A program made the position numbers and the translations under genes. This document shows positions 24,554 to 34,091 of a stretch of DNA of 64,000 bases, one piece after another (position 1 is the first letter of the stretch; each line of letters opens with the position of its first letter). This DNA comes from Bradyrhizobium sp. GTDB lineage: Bacteria; Pseudomonadota; Alphaproteobacteria; Rhizobiales; Xanthobacteraceae. The notes below the pieces were generated by a model, which worked only from the letters and a program-made list of their open reading frames with translations, searched no databases and was not told the origin of the DNA. The stretch lies in assembly GCF_016213215.1 (NCBI RefSeq), contig NZ_JACRAW010000164.1, positions 16,850 through 80,849 of the forward strand. The letters run 5' to 3'.

Positions 24554-24811
24554 CTAGAGGGTCAGGACGAGCTCCATCTCGGTTCCATCTTCAGGCACGC
24601 CGGCGTCGCGGAGCGACTGCATTGCGGACTCAAGCTCAGCCTTGCAGGCATTGAGGGTCGCGCTTGCTGGCCGATAGCCGGGCGTGACATCGTCCAGGAT
24701 CATGGCAGTGGAGCTGTCCTGATTTTCCGACACAGTCTCCGACCGGATCGCCTGGTCAAGCCGGGCGATGCTGCTTGCGACCTGCTCGATCAGGAACTTT
24801 AAATCGGGCAA
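24554..24811 (-). CDS. Small hypothetical protein
   Basis: An 85-residue acidic helical protein with PDLKFLIEQVASSIARLDQA and ATLNACKAELESAMQSLRDA, ending MELVLTL. The only in-frame start is TTG 24811, preceded by a stop two codons earlier, and lacks a good ribosome-binding site, so the start is uncertain. It is divergent from the FixJ-like gene with a CCGTA box between them. Function unknown. Confidence 0.55.
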   Translation of the reverse strand: MPDLKFLIEQVASSIARLDQAIRSETVSENQDSSTAMILDDVTPGYRPASATLNACKAELESAMQSLRDAGVPEDGTEMELVLTL

Positions 24812-24938
24812 GGATCAAATGTTCGCTGTCATCGCGATCCCGAGCGGTGACGATGACGAGTCCCGCGCTCTGCCTGCATATTTCTCTCCGGCTCACGGCC
24901 TGGGACTCTTTCGGCTACTTGTCGGTTGAGTTCACCTC

Positions 24939-24952
24939 CCGTACAAATACGG
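24939..24952. promoter_or_regulatory. CCGTA-N4-TACGG box 4
   Basis: CCGTA-CAAA-TACGG, perfect in both arms. It lies 75 bases before the FixJ-like gene and 127 bases before the divergent small gene at 24811. Confidence 0.6.
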
Positions 24953-25027
24953 TGAGCGTGATGTTCGCCGCAGGACATGCGCGATCGGTGTGGGCATATC
25001 TGCTCCACGGCACTCAGGATGGTTGAA

Positions 25028-25663
25028 ATGTCGGAGAAAACCTCACGTGGCGAGATCTTCGTGGTCGATGACGATCAGGCCGTTCGCGACACTCTGTCGA
25101 TGGTGCTGTCGGCGGCGGGCTATGAGGTGATCTGTTTCGCCGACGGCGCTGCGTTGCTCTCGGTGGCGCGGACCCGGACGCCTGCGGCCATTCTTCTCGA
25201 CGTTCACATCCCCGGCAAATCCGGCCTGGACATCCTGAAGGAACTGCATGGCGAAGATTATCCCGCGCCGATCTTCATGATCTCCGGACAGGGCGATATC
25301 GCCATGGCGGTCAGCGCCATCAAGAACGGCGCGCTCGACTTTATCGAAAAGCCATTTCGTGGCAGCGAGATCGTGGCCCGGTTGAACGAGGCGATCGGGG
25401 CTTATGCAAAGCGGCAGGCCGAACATGCGGCGCCGAAATTCGGCTCGCTGCATTTTCCGGGACGCGAGCCCCTGACGCGGCGCGAGCGTGAGGTGCTTGA
25501 ACAATTCGCCTCCGGCGCGTCCAACAAGGAGGCGGGCCGCGCGCTCGGCATCAGCCCGCGCACCATCGAGGATCATCGCGCGAACATCATGAAGAAGCTC
25601 GGCGCCCGCAACGCCGCCGATCTGATCCGGATCGTGATGACGGCCGCGCAGCGCGCTTCCTGA
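25028..25663 (+). CDS. FixJ-family response regulator
   Basis: Residues about 8-125 form a receiver: FVVDDDQAVRDTLSMVL, phospho-acceptor in AILLDVHIPGKSGLD, MISGQGDIAMAVSAI, and FIEKPFRG. Residues about 145-205 form a LuxR/FixJ helix-turn-helix: PLTRREREVLEQFASGASNK and ISPRTIEDHRANIMKKLGAR. The recognition helix is nearly identical to that of the regulator at 19768, so both likely bind the same site; the CCGTA box lies upstream of each. ATG 25028 follows AGGATGG. The hybrid kinase at 25751 on the opposite strand is a candidate partner. Confidence 0.93.
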   Translation: MSEKTSRGEIFVVDDDQAVRDTLSMVLSAAGYEVICFADGAALLSVARTRTPAAILLDVHIPGKSGLDILKELHGEDYPAPIFMISGQGDIAMAVSAIKNGALDFIEKPFRGSEIVARLNEAIGAYAKRQAEHAAPKFGSLHFPGREPLTRREREVLEQFASGASNKEAGRALGISPRTIEDHRANIMKKLGARNAADLIRIVMTAAQRAS

Positions 25664-25750
25664 TAAGGCAAGCAGCGCGGCGCAAGGCGCGCCGCATGCA
25701 GCGCGCCATTAAAGCGATGGCAGATGCGCGCCGTCCTCGCTGTGCCGCTC

Positions 25751-28700
25751 TCAGCCGTCCAGCGCCTTGCGGATACTCCTGGCGAGGTCCGACTTGCGAT
25801 AGGGCTTTTGCAGCAGCAGCACGCCCGAATCGAGCCGGCCGTGATGGATGATGGCGTCTTCGGTGTAGCCGGACGTGTACAATACCTTCAATCCGGGGCG
25901 GATCTTCTTCACCTCGTCCGCCAGCTGGCGGCCGTTCATCGCGCCCGGCATGATGACGTCGGTGAACAACAGGTCGAATTGCTTGCCGCCGCCTACAATC
26001 TCCAGGGCTTCCGCAGCGTTTGCCGCTTCCAGCGTGACATAGCCCATTGAATGCAGCTGGGTCAGCACATACTCGCGCACCAGCCTGTCATCCTCGACGA
26101 TGAGAATCGTTTCCCTTCCGCCCTCGATTGCCTGCGGCGAAATGTCGTCTTCGGTACCGACCGCACTCTGGCCCGCCGGAAGGTACATCCTGATCGTGGT
26201 TCCGTGACCCGGCTTGCTGTAGATCTTGATGTGCCCGGCGGACTGCTTCACGAAGCCGTACACCATGCTCAGGCCAAGGCCGGTACCCTTGCCCGGACCT
26301 TTTGAGGTGAAGAAGGGATCGAAGACCTTGTCGAGCATGGCTGGCGGAATGCCGGAGCCCGTATCGCTGACGGCGATCACCGCATACTGTCCGGGCCGAA
26401 CGTCGTTGGTCGCCGCATAGGTGCCCTCGAGATAGGCGGAGCCGGCCTCCAGGATGAGCTTGCCGCCGTCCGGCATGGCGTCGCGCGCGTTGAGCGCCAG
26501 GTTGAGGCTTGCCGTCGTCAGCTGATTGGGGTCGACGATTGCCACGCAAGTCGGGGCTTCGAAGACCGATTCGATCTGGATCTGCTCGCCGAGAGTCGGG
26601 CGCAGCAGTTTGGCAGTGTCGACGATCAGGTGGTTGACGTCGATCTCGCGTGGCTGCAACGGCTGTTTGCGCGCGAAGGCAAGCAGGTGCTGGGTGAGCT
26701 CGGCGCCGCGCGCAGCCGCTTCGTCGATCATCCTGGTGATGGCGGCAAGCTGCGGCTCTCTGGCTACCGCATCCGCCAGGATCTCGATCGTGCCGGTGAT
26801 GACCGTCAGGATATTGTTGAAATCGTGCGCGACGCCGCCGGTCAGCTGGCCCAGGGCCTCCATCTTTTCCGAGTGGCGAATCCTCTCTTCGGCGGCGATC
26901 TTGTCGGTCAGGTCGCGGAAGAAACCGTTGAACAGCATGCCGTCGCGGCGCCTCAGCGCCGTAATGCTGGCTTCCGCCCTGAATTCCTTCCCGTTGCGGC
27001 GTCTTGCCGTAATCTCTAGGCGACGACCGAGAACCTCTCCTGCCTCGTCGTGGACGGTTCTCGACAGTTCGGCCCTTACAGTCTCGCGAGCAGACTCCGC
27101 GACGATGAGCTCGATGGCCTCCTTGCCGAGCGCTTCCGATCTCGGCCACCCGAAGATCTTTTCCGCCTGGGAGTTCCAGTTCAGGATCCTGAAACTGTCG
27201 TCGACCTGGACGAAGGCCTCGAGCGCGGTCTCGATGATGTTGCGCGACAGGTGCTCGCTTTGGTGCAGGCTTTCCTGGGCCAGCAGGCTTTCCGTCATGT
27301 CGCGGCCGACGAAGAAGTAACGCTTGACCGGCTCGGACCACGAGCCGAGCCAGGACAGCTTCACCGGATGGCCGTCCTTGTGCAGGAATCGCGTGTCGGA
27401 GGCTCTGGAGCGCATGCCGCGACGGGCGGCGCGCAGATCCTCGCGCGCCATGTCGATGTCGTCGCGCTGGATGAATTCGATACAGGCGTGGCCGATCATT
27501 TCCTCCGGCCGATGGCCGAGGATGACTTGGCAGCTAGGGCTGACCTGCACCACGGCACCGTGCGAATCCAGGACCAGGATCAGGTCCTGCGAGCTCTCAA
27601 AGATCCGTCGCCTCTCCTCGATCTCGCGCTGGAGCGCCCGCTCCGTCCTCCTGGATTCGGTGATGTCGCGTGCGATCTTCGACGCGCCGATAATCTGCCC
27701 GGACGGGTTCTTGATTGGCGAGACGCTGAGCGAAATTTCGACCCGGCTGCCGTCCTTGCGCAAGCGTACGGTGACGTGAGGTTCAAGGCGCTCGCCGTTG
27801 GCGATGCGACGCAGACATTCCTGTGTCTCAGCGATTCTCTCGGGCGGCACGATGAGATGGATGCTCTTGCCAACCGCTTCGTCGGCCCTATACCCGAACA
27901 GGCGTTCGGCGGCCGGATTCCAGCCGGTGATGGTTCCATCAAGGCTCTTTGTGACGATCGCGTCGGCCGACGATTGCACGGCGGCGCTGAACAGTCGCTC
28001 GCGCCTCGCGTGGTGATCGCGCGCGGCTTCGGTCATGCGATGCTCAAGTATCTCGCGCTCCAGCGCCGCGGTTTTCGTCCTGGTCTCCTCCATCATCCGG
28101 GCGAAAGCCCGTGCGAGTACGCCGGTCTCGCCAGCCGCATCGACGGGAATGGGGTTTTCATCGTCGCGCCCGACGCTGTCCACCGCCGCGGTCAATTGCC
28201 CTATCGGGCGAGTCAGCGATCTCGCCAGCAGCACTGCCAGCACGGCCGCGCCGAGGACCGCGATCAGCCCGACGGCCACGCTGATCTGTTGAATGGCCAG
28301 CGCCGGTGCCATGAAGCTCGCGTTCGACGCGGCCTGGATCACCCCGATCCACTCCTTGCCGGCAAGAAGGGTCGAGGCGAGCGCGGCGCCGGCCAGGCGT
28401 CCATCGCGGTCATCAATGACCTCTCCGATGCTCTGCTGCGTTCCCACGAGTGCCGCGAAATACGGGAAATCGTTCTGCCATTGGGTCTTGCCCGAGTGCG
28501 CGGAGAATTCGCGGGCCCGATCGGGGTGAACCAAATAGTCGCCGTCGCGGCCGACGATGTAGACTTGTTCACCCGGCTGGACCGAGGCGCGGACCCGCTC
28601 GAATGCCGCACGCATGTCGACATCGACGACGATGATACCGAACGCCTTACCCTCCGGTGCGAAGACCGGGGTGGCGATCCGGATGATGGGCATCGCGCCC

Positions 28701-29242
28701 TGCACGCGGTCCTGTTCGAGCGTGAGCGGCGAGACGTAGATCTCGCCGAGAGACATGCGGCCCGTCTCGGTGACAAACGCCTGCTGGCTCGTCTGCTGGA
28801 GTTCGCTTTCGGGTGCGACCCGCACTGCGCCGCTGCTTCCCGAGCGATCGACGCGGACAATCTCGCGCGCGCCGTCCTCGAGGCCGATGACGCGGAACGC
28901 GGCATACGCGGGCTTGGCTTCGACCATGGCCACAAGGCGTGTCGCGACCCGGTCGTGCCAGGTCTTTTCGGTCGTCTTCTCGACGGGGTCGCGGCCGCCG
29001 GCGAGATGTGCCTGTATCAGGCTGTTCAGCGCAGTCGAACGAAAGCTTGCGATGTCGCCCCGTGCGCCGGCGACGTAGGATTCGAGTTCGGTGGCAAGAA
29101 GCTGCGACTGGGCTTCGATCCGGTCAACCACCCGCGGCAGCAGCGCCCGTTCCAGGCTGCGAGAGCTCACCCAGCCGACGGCGGCGACCGTGACCGCAAC
29201 CAGCAGAATCATTGCAACGGCTAGTTTGGTGGCAAGCTTCAT
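25751..29242 (-). CDS. Membrane hybrid histidine kinase, Cache-HAMP-3xPAS-HisKA-HATPase-REC
   Basis: The 1163-residue protein has a transmembrane helix at residues about 7-27 (LAVAMILLVAVTVAAVGWV), a periplasmic Cache-type sensor to about 300, a second helix near 305-330 and a HAMP. Three PAS domains follow: ADAIVTKSLDGTITGWNPAA, DLILVLDSHGAVVQVSPSCQ, and EAFVQVDDSFRILNWNSQAE. HisKA carries GGVAHDFNNIL with the phospho-His, HATPase carries NLALNARDAM, DTGSGIP and GTGLGLSMVYGF, and a C-terminal receiver has LLFTDVIMPG. ATG 29242 with GAGGG was preferred to 29254. It follows a stand-alone receiver gene by 67 bases and likely forms an operon with it. Confidence 0.95.
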   Translation of the reverse strand: MKLATKLAVAMILLVAVTVAAVGWVSSRSLERALLPRVVDRIEAQSQLLATELESYVAGARGDIASFRSTALNSLIQAHLAGGRDPVEKTTEKTWHDRVATRLVAMVEAKPAYAAFRVIGLEDGAREIVRVDRSGSSGAVRVAPESELQQTSQQAFVTETGRMSLGEIYVSPLTLEQDRVQGAMPIIRIATPVFAPEGKAFGIIVVDVDMRAAFERVRASVQPGEQVYIVGRDGDYLVHPDRAREFSAHSGKTQWQNDFPYFAALVGTQQSIGEVIDDRDGRLAGAALASTLLAGKEWIGVIQAASNASFMAPALAIQQISVAVGLIAVLGAAVLAVLLARSLTRPIGQLTAAVDSVGRDDENPIPVDAAGETGVLARAFARMMEETRTKTAALEREILEHRMTEAARDHHARRERLFSAAVQSSADAIVTKSLDGTITGWNPAAERLFGYRADEAVGKSIHLIVPPERIAETQECLRRIANGERLEPHVTVRLRKDGSRVEISLSVSPIKNPSGQIIGASKIARDITESRRTERALQREIEERRRIFESSQDLILVLDSHGAVVQVSPSCQVILGHRPEEMIGHACIEFIQRDDIDMAREDLRAARRGMRSRASDTRFLHKDGHPVKLSWLGSWSEPVKRYFFVGRDMTESLLAQESLHQSEHLSRNIIETALEAFVQVDDSFRILNWNSQAEKIFGWPRSEALGKEAIELIVAESARETVRAELSRTVHDEAGEVLGRRLEITARRRNGKEFRAEASITALRRRDGMLFNGFFRDLTDKIAAEERIRHSEKMEALGQLTGGVAHDFNNILTVITGTIEILADAVAREPQLAAITRMIDEAAARGAELTQHLLAFARKQPLQPREIDVNHLIVDTAKLLRPTLGEQIQIESVFEAPTCVAIVDPNQLTTASLNLALNARDAMPDGGKLILEAGSAYLEGTYAATNDVRPGQYAVIAVSDTGSGIPPAMLDKVFDPFFTSKGPGKGTGLGLSMVYGFVKQSAGHIKIYSKPGHGTTIRMYLPAGQSAVGTEDDISPQAIEGGRETILIVEDDRLVREYVLTQLHSMGYVTLEAANAAEALEIVGGGKQFDLLFTDVIMPGAMNGRQLADEVKKIRPGLKVLYTSGYTEDAIIHHGRLDSGVLLLQKPYRKSDLARSIRKALDG

Positions 29243-29309
29243 CCGGGCCCTCATAGAGACAAGGTGTCGTTTCCGCGTTTCGGCCGGCGACGAACGGCTT
29301 GCTTGAGGG

Positions 29310-29732
29310 TCATGTAATGAGCGTCGTGCCCGGGCCCGACTTCGTCGGTTCCGCGGCGGCGAGGCTCGTTTCAACCGCAGCAAGCAGCGCAGCCGGCTTG
29401 AACGGCTTCTGCAGGCTCGCGATCGCACCCAGCTTGGTGGCCATAGCAAGGAAATCCGGCTCGGAATAGCCGTCGGGAGCAATCGGACGGCCCGAAATGA
29501 CAACGATCGGAATGCCCGGCTGCTGGCGGCGGATCAGCCGCATCGTTTCCAATCCGTCCATTCCAGGCATGAAAATATCGAGAAAAATCAGGTCAAATGC
29601 GCCGGTTTCGAACAGCTCGATTGCCTTCTTGCCGTCGCTGGCTGTCGTCACGCGATGTCCAGCCCGTTCCAGCACCAGCCGGATCGTCGCTTGTACCGCG
29701 ACATCGTCATCCACAATCAGGATGTTGGCCAA
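29310..29732 (-). CDS. Stand-alone response regulator receiver
   Basis: A 140-residue receiver: ILIVDDDVAVQATIRLVLER, phospho-acceptor in LIFLDIFMPGMDG, IVVISGRP, and SLQKPFKPAAL with the conserved Lys. No output domain. TTG 29732 is the likely start because the domain begins at the next residues and GGAG lies about ten bases upstream; no in-frame ATG fits. It is upstream of, and co-directional with, the hybrid kinase, which it probably serves. Confidence 0.85.
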   Translation of the reverse strand: MANILIVDDDVAVQATIRLVLERAGHRVTTASDGKKAIELFETGAFDLIFLDIFMPGMDGLETMRLIRRQQPGIPIVVISGRPIAPDGYSEPDFLAMATKLGAIASLQKPFKPAALLAAVETSLAAAEPTKSGPGTTLIT

Positions 29733-30017
29733 GATTTCAATGCTCCGAGCCCGATGATGAACTCTTGATCCGACATCTCTGCAAAACTTGCCGCGTGGGA
29801 GTTTCACTCCAATTCGGGCCCGCCCGCAAGCGCTGGCGGAAGTTGCGGCGACGGTCAGCTCGTCGCCGGCCCGCTCGCCCAGCCGGCACAACCGTGGCCC
29901 TGTGCAGCGGTTGGATGCAACCGTCGGAGAGCTGCTGTGCGCGCCCCACAAATTGCAACAGACTTGCACCGCGGGGATTTGCCGTGAGATGACCTTGGCT
30001 CTTTCGCGAGGGGTGCC

Positions 30018-31754
30018 ATGACCGAGAAGAAAATGCCGGAGACGCTGCGCAGCGCGCGCTGGTTCAAGCCCGATGACCTCCGCTCCTTCGGGCACAGGTC
30101 GCGTGCCATGCAGATGGGCTACGCGCCCGACGAGTGGAAGGATCGTCCGGTGATCGCGATCCTCAACACCTGGTCTGATGCCCAGCCCTGCCACATGCAC
30201 TTCAAGTCGCGCGTCGAGGACGTCAGGCGCGGCGTGCTGATGGCGGGCGGTTTTCCGATTGAGCTGCCGGCGCTGTCGCTGTCGGAATCGCTCCTGAAGC
30301 CGACCACGATGCTGTATCGCAACCTGCTCGCCATGGAAGCGGAGGAACTGCTGCGCAGCCATCCCGTCGACGGCGTGGTGCTGATGGGCGGGTGCGACAA
30401 GACTACGCCCGCCTTGCTGCTCGGTGCGACCTCCATGAACATCCCGGCGATCTATCTGCCGGCCGGTCCCATGCTGCGCGGCAACTGGAAGGGCAAGACG
30501 CTCGGTTCGGGTTCCGACGCCTGGAAATACTGGGACGAGCGGCGCGCCGGAAAGATCTCAGACAGGTACTGGGTCGACATGGAGGCGGGCATCGCCCGCA
30601 GCTACGGCACCTGCATGACCATGGGCACTGCTTCCACCATGACCGCGATCGCGGAGGCGATCGGCATGACCTTGCCCGGCGCCTCCTCGATCCCCGCCGC
30701 GGATGCCGGCCACATCCGCATGAGCTCGGCGTGCGGGCGGCGCATTGTCGAGATGGTCTGGGAGGACCTCACCCCGCAGAAAATCCAGACCCGCAAAGCC
30801 TTCGAGAACGCCATCGCGGTCGCCATGGCGATGGGGTGCTCGACCAATGCCATCATCCATGTCATCGCGCAGGCGCGCCGCGCCGGTATCGACATCTCCC
30901 TCGACGATTTCGAGAAGGCGAGCCGAAAGGTGCCCGTGATCGCGAACGTCAGGCCGAGCGGCGACACCTATTTGATGGAAGACTTCTTCTACGCCGGCGG
31001 CCTGCCGGGACTGATGAGCCGTATCCGGCAACATCTCCACCTCGATTGCCTCACCGTCACCGGCAAGACCCTCGGCGAGAACATCGCGCACGCCGAAGTC
31101 TACAACGACGACGTGATCCGCATTGTAGACAACCCGATCTACAAGGAAGGCGCGCTCGCCGTGCTCAAGGGCAATCTCGCGCCCGACGGCTGCGTGATCA
31201 AACCTTCCGCCTGCGATCCGCGCTTTCTCGCGCACAGCGGGCCTGCCCTCGTATTCGACGATTATCCGTCCATGAAGAAGGCGATCGATGATCCCGATCT
31301 CGACGTTACCGCCGATCATGTGCTGATCCTGCGCAATGCCGGGCCGCAAGGCGGGCCGGGCATGCCGGAGTGGGGCATGCTGCCGATCCCGACTAGATTG
31401 GTGAAGCAGGGCGTGCGCGACATGGTGCGCATGTCCGACGCGCGCATGAGCGGCACGAGCTACGGCGCCTGCATCCTGCATGTCGCCCCGGAATCCTACA
31501 TCGGCGGACCGCTGGCGCTGGTGGAGAACGGCGACCGCATCACCCTGGACGTGGCTGCACGCACCATCAGCCTCGACGTACCCGAAGACGAGCTGGCGCG
31601 GCGCCGCGCCGCATGGAAACAGCCGGAGCGGCGTTTCGAACGCGGCTATGGCTGGATGTTCTCGCGCCACATCAAGCAGGCCAACGACGGCTGCGATTTC
31701 GATTTTCTGGAGACCTCGTTCGGCGCGCCGGTCGGCGAACCGGCGATCTATTGA
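30018..31754 (+). CDS. IlvD/Edd-family sugar-acid dehydratase
   Basis: A 578-residue dehydratase carrying three cysteines that bind an iron-sulfur cluster: DAQPCHMHF, GGCDKTTPALL and YGTCMTMGTAST. Length and N-terminal RSARWFKPDDLRSFGHRSR resemble L-arabinonate or similar sugar-acid dehydratases rather than IlvD of branched-chain synthesis, which is longer and lacks this lead. It would convert an aldonic acid to a 2-keto-3-deoxy acid in the cytoplasm. Other residues: SDARMSGTSYGACILHVAPE at the C-terminal swivelling domain. No transporter or other sugar gene is adjacent, so the exact substrate is open. Confidence 0.9.
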   Translation: MTEKKMPETLRSARWFKPDDLRSFGHRSRAMQMGYAPDEWKDRPVIAILNTWSDAQPCHMHFKSRVEDVRRGVLMAGGFPIELPALSLSESLLKPTTMLYRNLLAMEAEELLRSHPVDGVVLMGGCDKTTPALLLGATSMNIPAIYLPAGPMLRGNWKGKTLGSGSDAWKYWDERRAGKISDRYWVDMEAGIARSYGTCMTMGTASTMTAIAEAIGMTLPGASSIPAADAGHIRMSSACGRRIVEMVWEDLTPQKIQTRKAFENAIAVAMAMGCSTNAIIHVIAQARRAGIDISLDDFEKASRKVPVIANVRPSGDTYLMEDFFYAGGLPGLMSRIRQHLHLDCLTVTGKTLGENIAHAEVYNDDVIRIVDNPIYKEGALAVLKGNLAPDGCVIKPSACDPRFLAHSGPALVFDDYPSMKKAIDDPDLDVTADHVLILRNAGPQGGPGMPEWGMLPIPTRLVKQGVRDMVRMSDARMSGTSYGACILHVAPESYIGGPLALVENGDRITLDVAARTISLDVPEDELARRRAAWKQPERRFERGYGWMFSRHIKQANDGCDFDFLETSFGAPVGEPAIY

Positions 31755-31796
31755 ATTGATGCGCTTCGTTCCGGGCGGAGCTGCGCCAAGCGGGCG

Positions 31797-33920
31797 TTAG
31801 GCCTCTGCCTTGTCGGCCAATCCCACGGCCCACAGCGCAAACGCGTACACGATCGCGACCTCGTCGAGACGGTCGAAGCGGCCCGAGGCGCCGCCATGAC
31901 CGGCGCCCATGTTGGTGCGCAGCAGCACCGGGCCGCCGCCCGTCATCGTAGCGCGCAGCCGCGCGATCCATTTCGCCGGCTCCCAGTAGGTGACGCGGGG
32001 ATCGGTCAATCCGCCCATGGCGAGAACCGCGGGATATTCCCTGGCCGCGATGTTGTCGTAAGGCGAGTAGGACAGGATGGTGCGAAAGTCCTTCTCGCTT
32101 TCGATCGGATTGCCCCATTCCGGCCATTCCGGCGGCGTCAGCGGCAGCGTGTCGTCGAGCATGGTGTTGAGCACGTCGACGAACGGTACCTCGGCGACGA
32201 TGCCCGCGAACAATTCCCCGGATCGGTTGGCGGCAGCGCCCATCAGCATGCCGCCGGCGCTGCCCCCATGTCCGACGATGCGTTTCGCGCTGGTGTAGCC
32301 GGCATCGCAAAGCGCGCGGGCGCAGGCGGCGAAATCGTCGAAACTGTTGGTCTTCTTCTCGCGCTTGCCCTCGAGATACCAGCCCCAGCCCTTGTCGGCG
32401 CCGCCGCGGATATGGGCGATGGCGTAGACGAAGCCGCGATCGGCCAGCGACAGCCGGTTGGACGAGAACGAGGCCGGCATCGCCATGCCGTAGGAACCGT
32501 AGCCGTAGAGCAGCAGCGGCGCTGATCCGTCCAGCTTGAGTCCGCGGCGATGGAGGATCGAGACCGGCACCTCGGCGCCGTCATGCGATCTTGCCATGAT
32601 GCGCGTGGTGACGTAGTCGGCCGGATTATGGCCGGAGGGAATCTCCTGGCGCTTGCGCAAGATGCGCGTGCGCGTCGCCATGGCGTAGTCGTAGACCTCC
32701 GACGGCGTGGTCATGGACGAATAGGAAAAGCGCAGGTTCGTCGTGTCGAACTCGTACGATCCCATGGTGCCGAGCGAATAGGCTGTCTCGTCAAAGGCGA
32801 TACTGTGCTCGTCCCCTGTCGCGAGGTCGCGGATCACGATCTCCGGCAGCGCGTTCTCGCGCTGTAGCCGCACGAGGTGTCCCGAATACAGGTCGTGCTC
32901 GATGATGTAGACGCCGGCGCGGTGCGGGATCAGATCGCGCCAGTTGGCGCGTTCGGGCGATGCAAGCGGCGCGGTCACGATCTTGAAATCGATCGCATCG
33001 CCGGCGTTGGTCAGGATGAACAATTCATCGCCGCGGTCGGCGACCGAATATTGCACGCCGTTCTCGCGCGCGGCGATCAGGCGCGGCGGTGTGTCCGGAT
33101 CGGCAAGATCGATCAGGTGCTGCTCCGACGTTTCATGGTCGCCGCCGGCGATCACGCAGAAACGCCCGCTGGTGCTCTCATGGATATGGGTGAACCAGCC
33201 GGCGTCCTTCTCTTCATAGACCAGCACGTCGTCGGCCTGTGCCGTACCCAGCCGATGCCGCCACACCTGCAGCGGGCGGTGATTGTCGTCGAGCTTGACG
33301 TAGAAGAAGCTTTTGCAATCCCTGGTCCAGACGACCGCGCCGTCGGTCTCCTCGACGACATCGTGATGATCCTTGCCGGTCGCCCAGTCGCGGATGCGAA
33401 TGGAAAAATACTCGGAACCCTTGGTGTCGGCGCTCCAGGCCTGGAGGTTGTGATCGTATGAATGGCGGCTGCCGCCGAACCGGAAATATTGGTGGTCCTT
33501 GGCGAGCGCATCGCCATCGAGCGCGATGTGGCTCTCACCGCCATTGCGCGGGATGCGGCCGAACATTTCGTGTTGCCCGCCTTCGCGGTACTTGCGGAAA
33601 TAGGCGTAAGGCCCGTCGGGCGACGGCACGCTGGAATCGTCTTCCTTGATGCGTCCGCGCATCTCGCGTACGAGCTTCTTTTGCAGCGGCGTGGTGTGGC
33701 CGAGCAGGCTGTCGGTATAGGCATTCTCCGCTTCCAGGTATTTGCGGATGTCGGGATCGAGGCGCGACGGCTCGCGCAGCACCTCCTGCCAGTCCTCGTC
33801 CTTCAGCCAGGCATAGTCATCGCTCAACGTGATGCCGTGCCGGGTAAAGGAACGGGGTCGCCGCGGCGCGACCGGCGGGTTGATCTGGCTGGAAATGGCC
33901 TCGATAGCTGGTTCGGTCAC
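31797..33920 (-). CDS. ptrB: S9 prolyl-oligopeptidase-family peptidase, oligopeptidase B type
   Basis: The 707-residue enzyme has the two-part POP architecture: an N-terminal propeller (residues about 80-410) and a C-terminal alpha/beta hydrolase. The catalytic triad is visible as Ser in GHGGSAGGM, Asp in GLTDPRV, and His in GAGHGG. Opening YAWLKDEDWQEVL is characteristic of oligopeptidase B, which cleaves after Lys/Arg in short peptides. No signal peptide, so cytoplasmic. GTG at 33920 follows an AGGA site. It converges on the dehydratase gene with a 42-base gap. Confidence 0.93.
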   Translation of the reverse strand: MTEPAIEAISSQINPPVAPRRPRSFTRHGITLSDDYAWLKDEDWQEVLREPSRLDPDIRKYLEAENAYTDSLLGHTTPLQKKLVREMRGRIKEDDSSVPSPDGPYAYFRKYREGGQHEMFGRIPRNGGESHIALDGDALAKDHQYFRFGGSRHSYDHNLQAWSADTKGSEYFSIRIRDWATGKDHHDVVEETDGAVVWTRDCKSFFYVKLDDNHRPLQVWRHRLGTAQADDVLVYEEKDAGWFTHIHESTSGRFCVIAGGDHETSEQHLIDLADPDTPPRLIAARENGVQYSVADRGDELFILTNAGDAIDFKIVTAPLASPERANWRDLIPHRAGVYIIEHDLYSGHLVRLQRENALPEIVIRDLATGDEHSIAFDETAYSLGTMGSYEFDTTNLRFSYSSMTTPSEVYDYAMATRTRILRKRQEIPSGHNPADYVTTRIMARSHDGAEVPVSILHRRGLKLDGSAPLLLYGYGSYGMAMPASFSSNRLSLADRGFVYAIAHIRGGADKGWGWYLEGKREKKTNSFDDFAACARALCDAGYTSAKRIVGHGGSAGGMLMGAAANRSGELFAGIVAEVPFVDVLNTMLDDTLPLTPPEWPEWGNPIESEKDFRTILSYSPYDNIAAREYPAVLAMGGLTDPRVTYWEPAKWIARLRATMTGGGPVLLRTNMGAGHGGASGRFDRLDEVAIVYAFALWAVGLADKAEA

Positions 33921-34037
33921 GTCGAATCCTCGTTCGATCCTGCTTGTGTCAGGCTGCCTCTATATCGGATCGAATGCGGCCGATTGAAGAGGGCCTATCG
34001 ACGATGCTGATACTCGTAGCCGCGTGAGCGGTGCACA

Positions 34038-34063
34038 CCCTCGCCCCGCTTGCGGGGAGAGGG
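34038..34063. repeat. GC-rich palindromic intergenic element
   Basis: CCCTC-G-CCCCGC faces GCGGGG-A-GAGGG across two bases. This sequence style is found repeatedly between genes in Bradyrhizobium-like genomes. It lies downstream of the aminotransferase stop and may also act as a terminator. Confidence 0.5.
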
Positions 34064-34091
34064 TTGGGGGTGAGCGGTGACGGATGACGGG

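Noticed and set aside
27050..29224. A 724-residue plus-strand frame
   Set aside because: Shadow of the hybrid histidine kinase; no recognisable domain.
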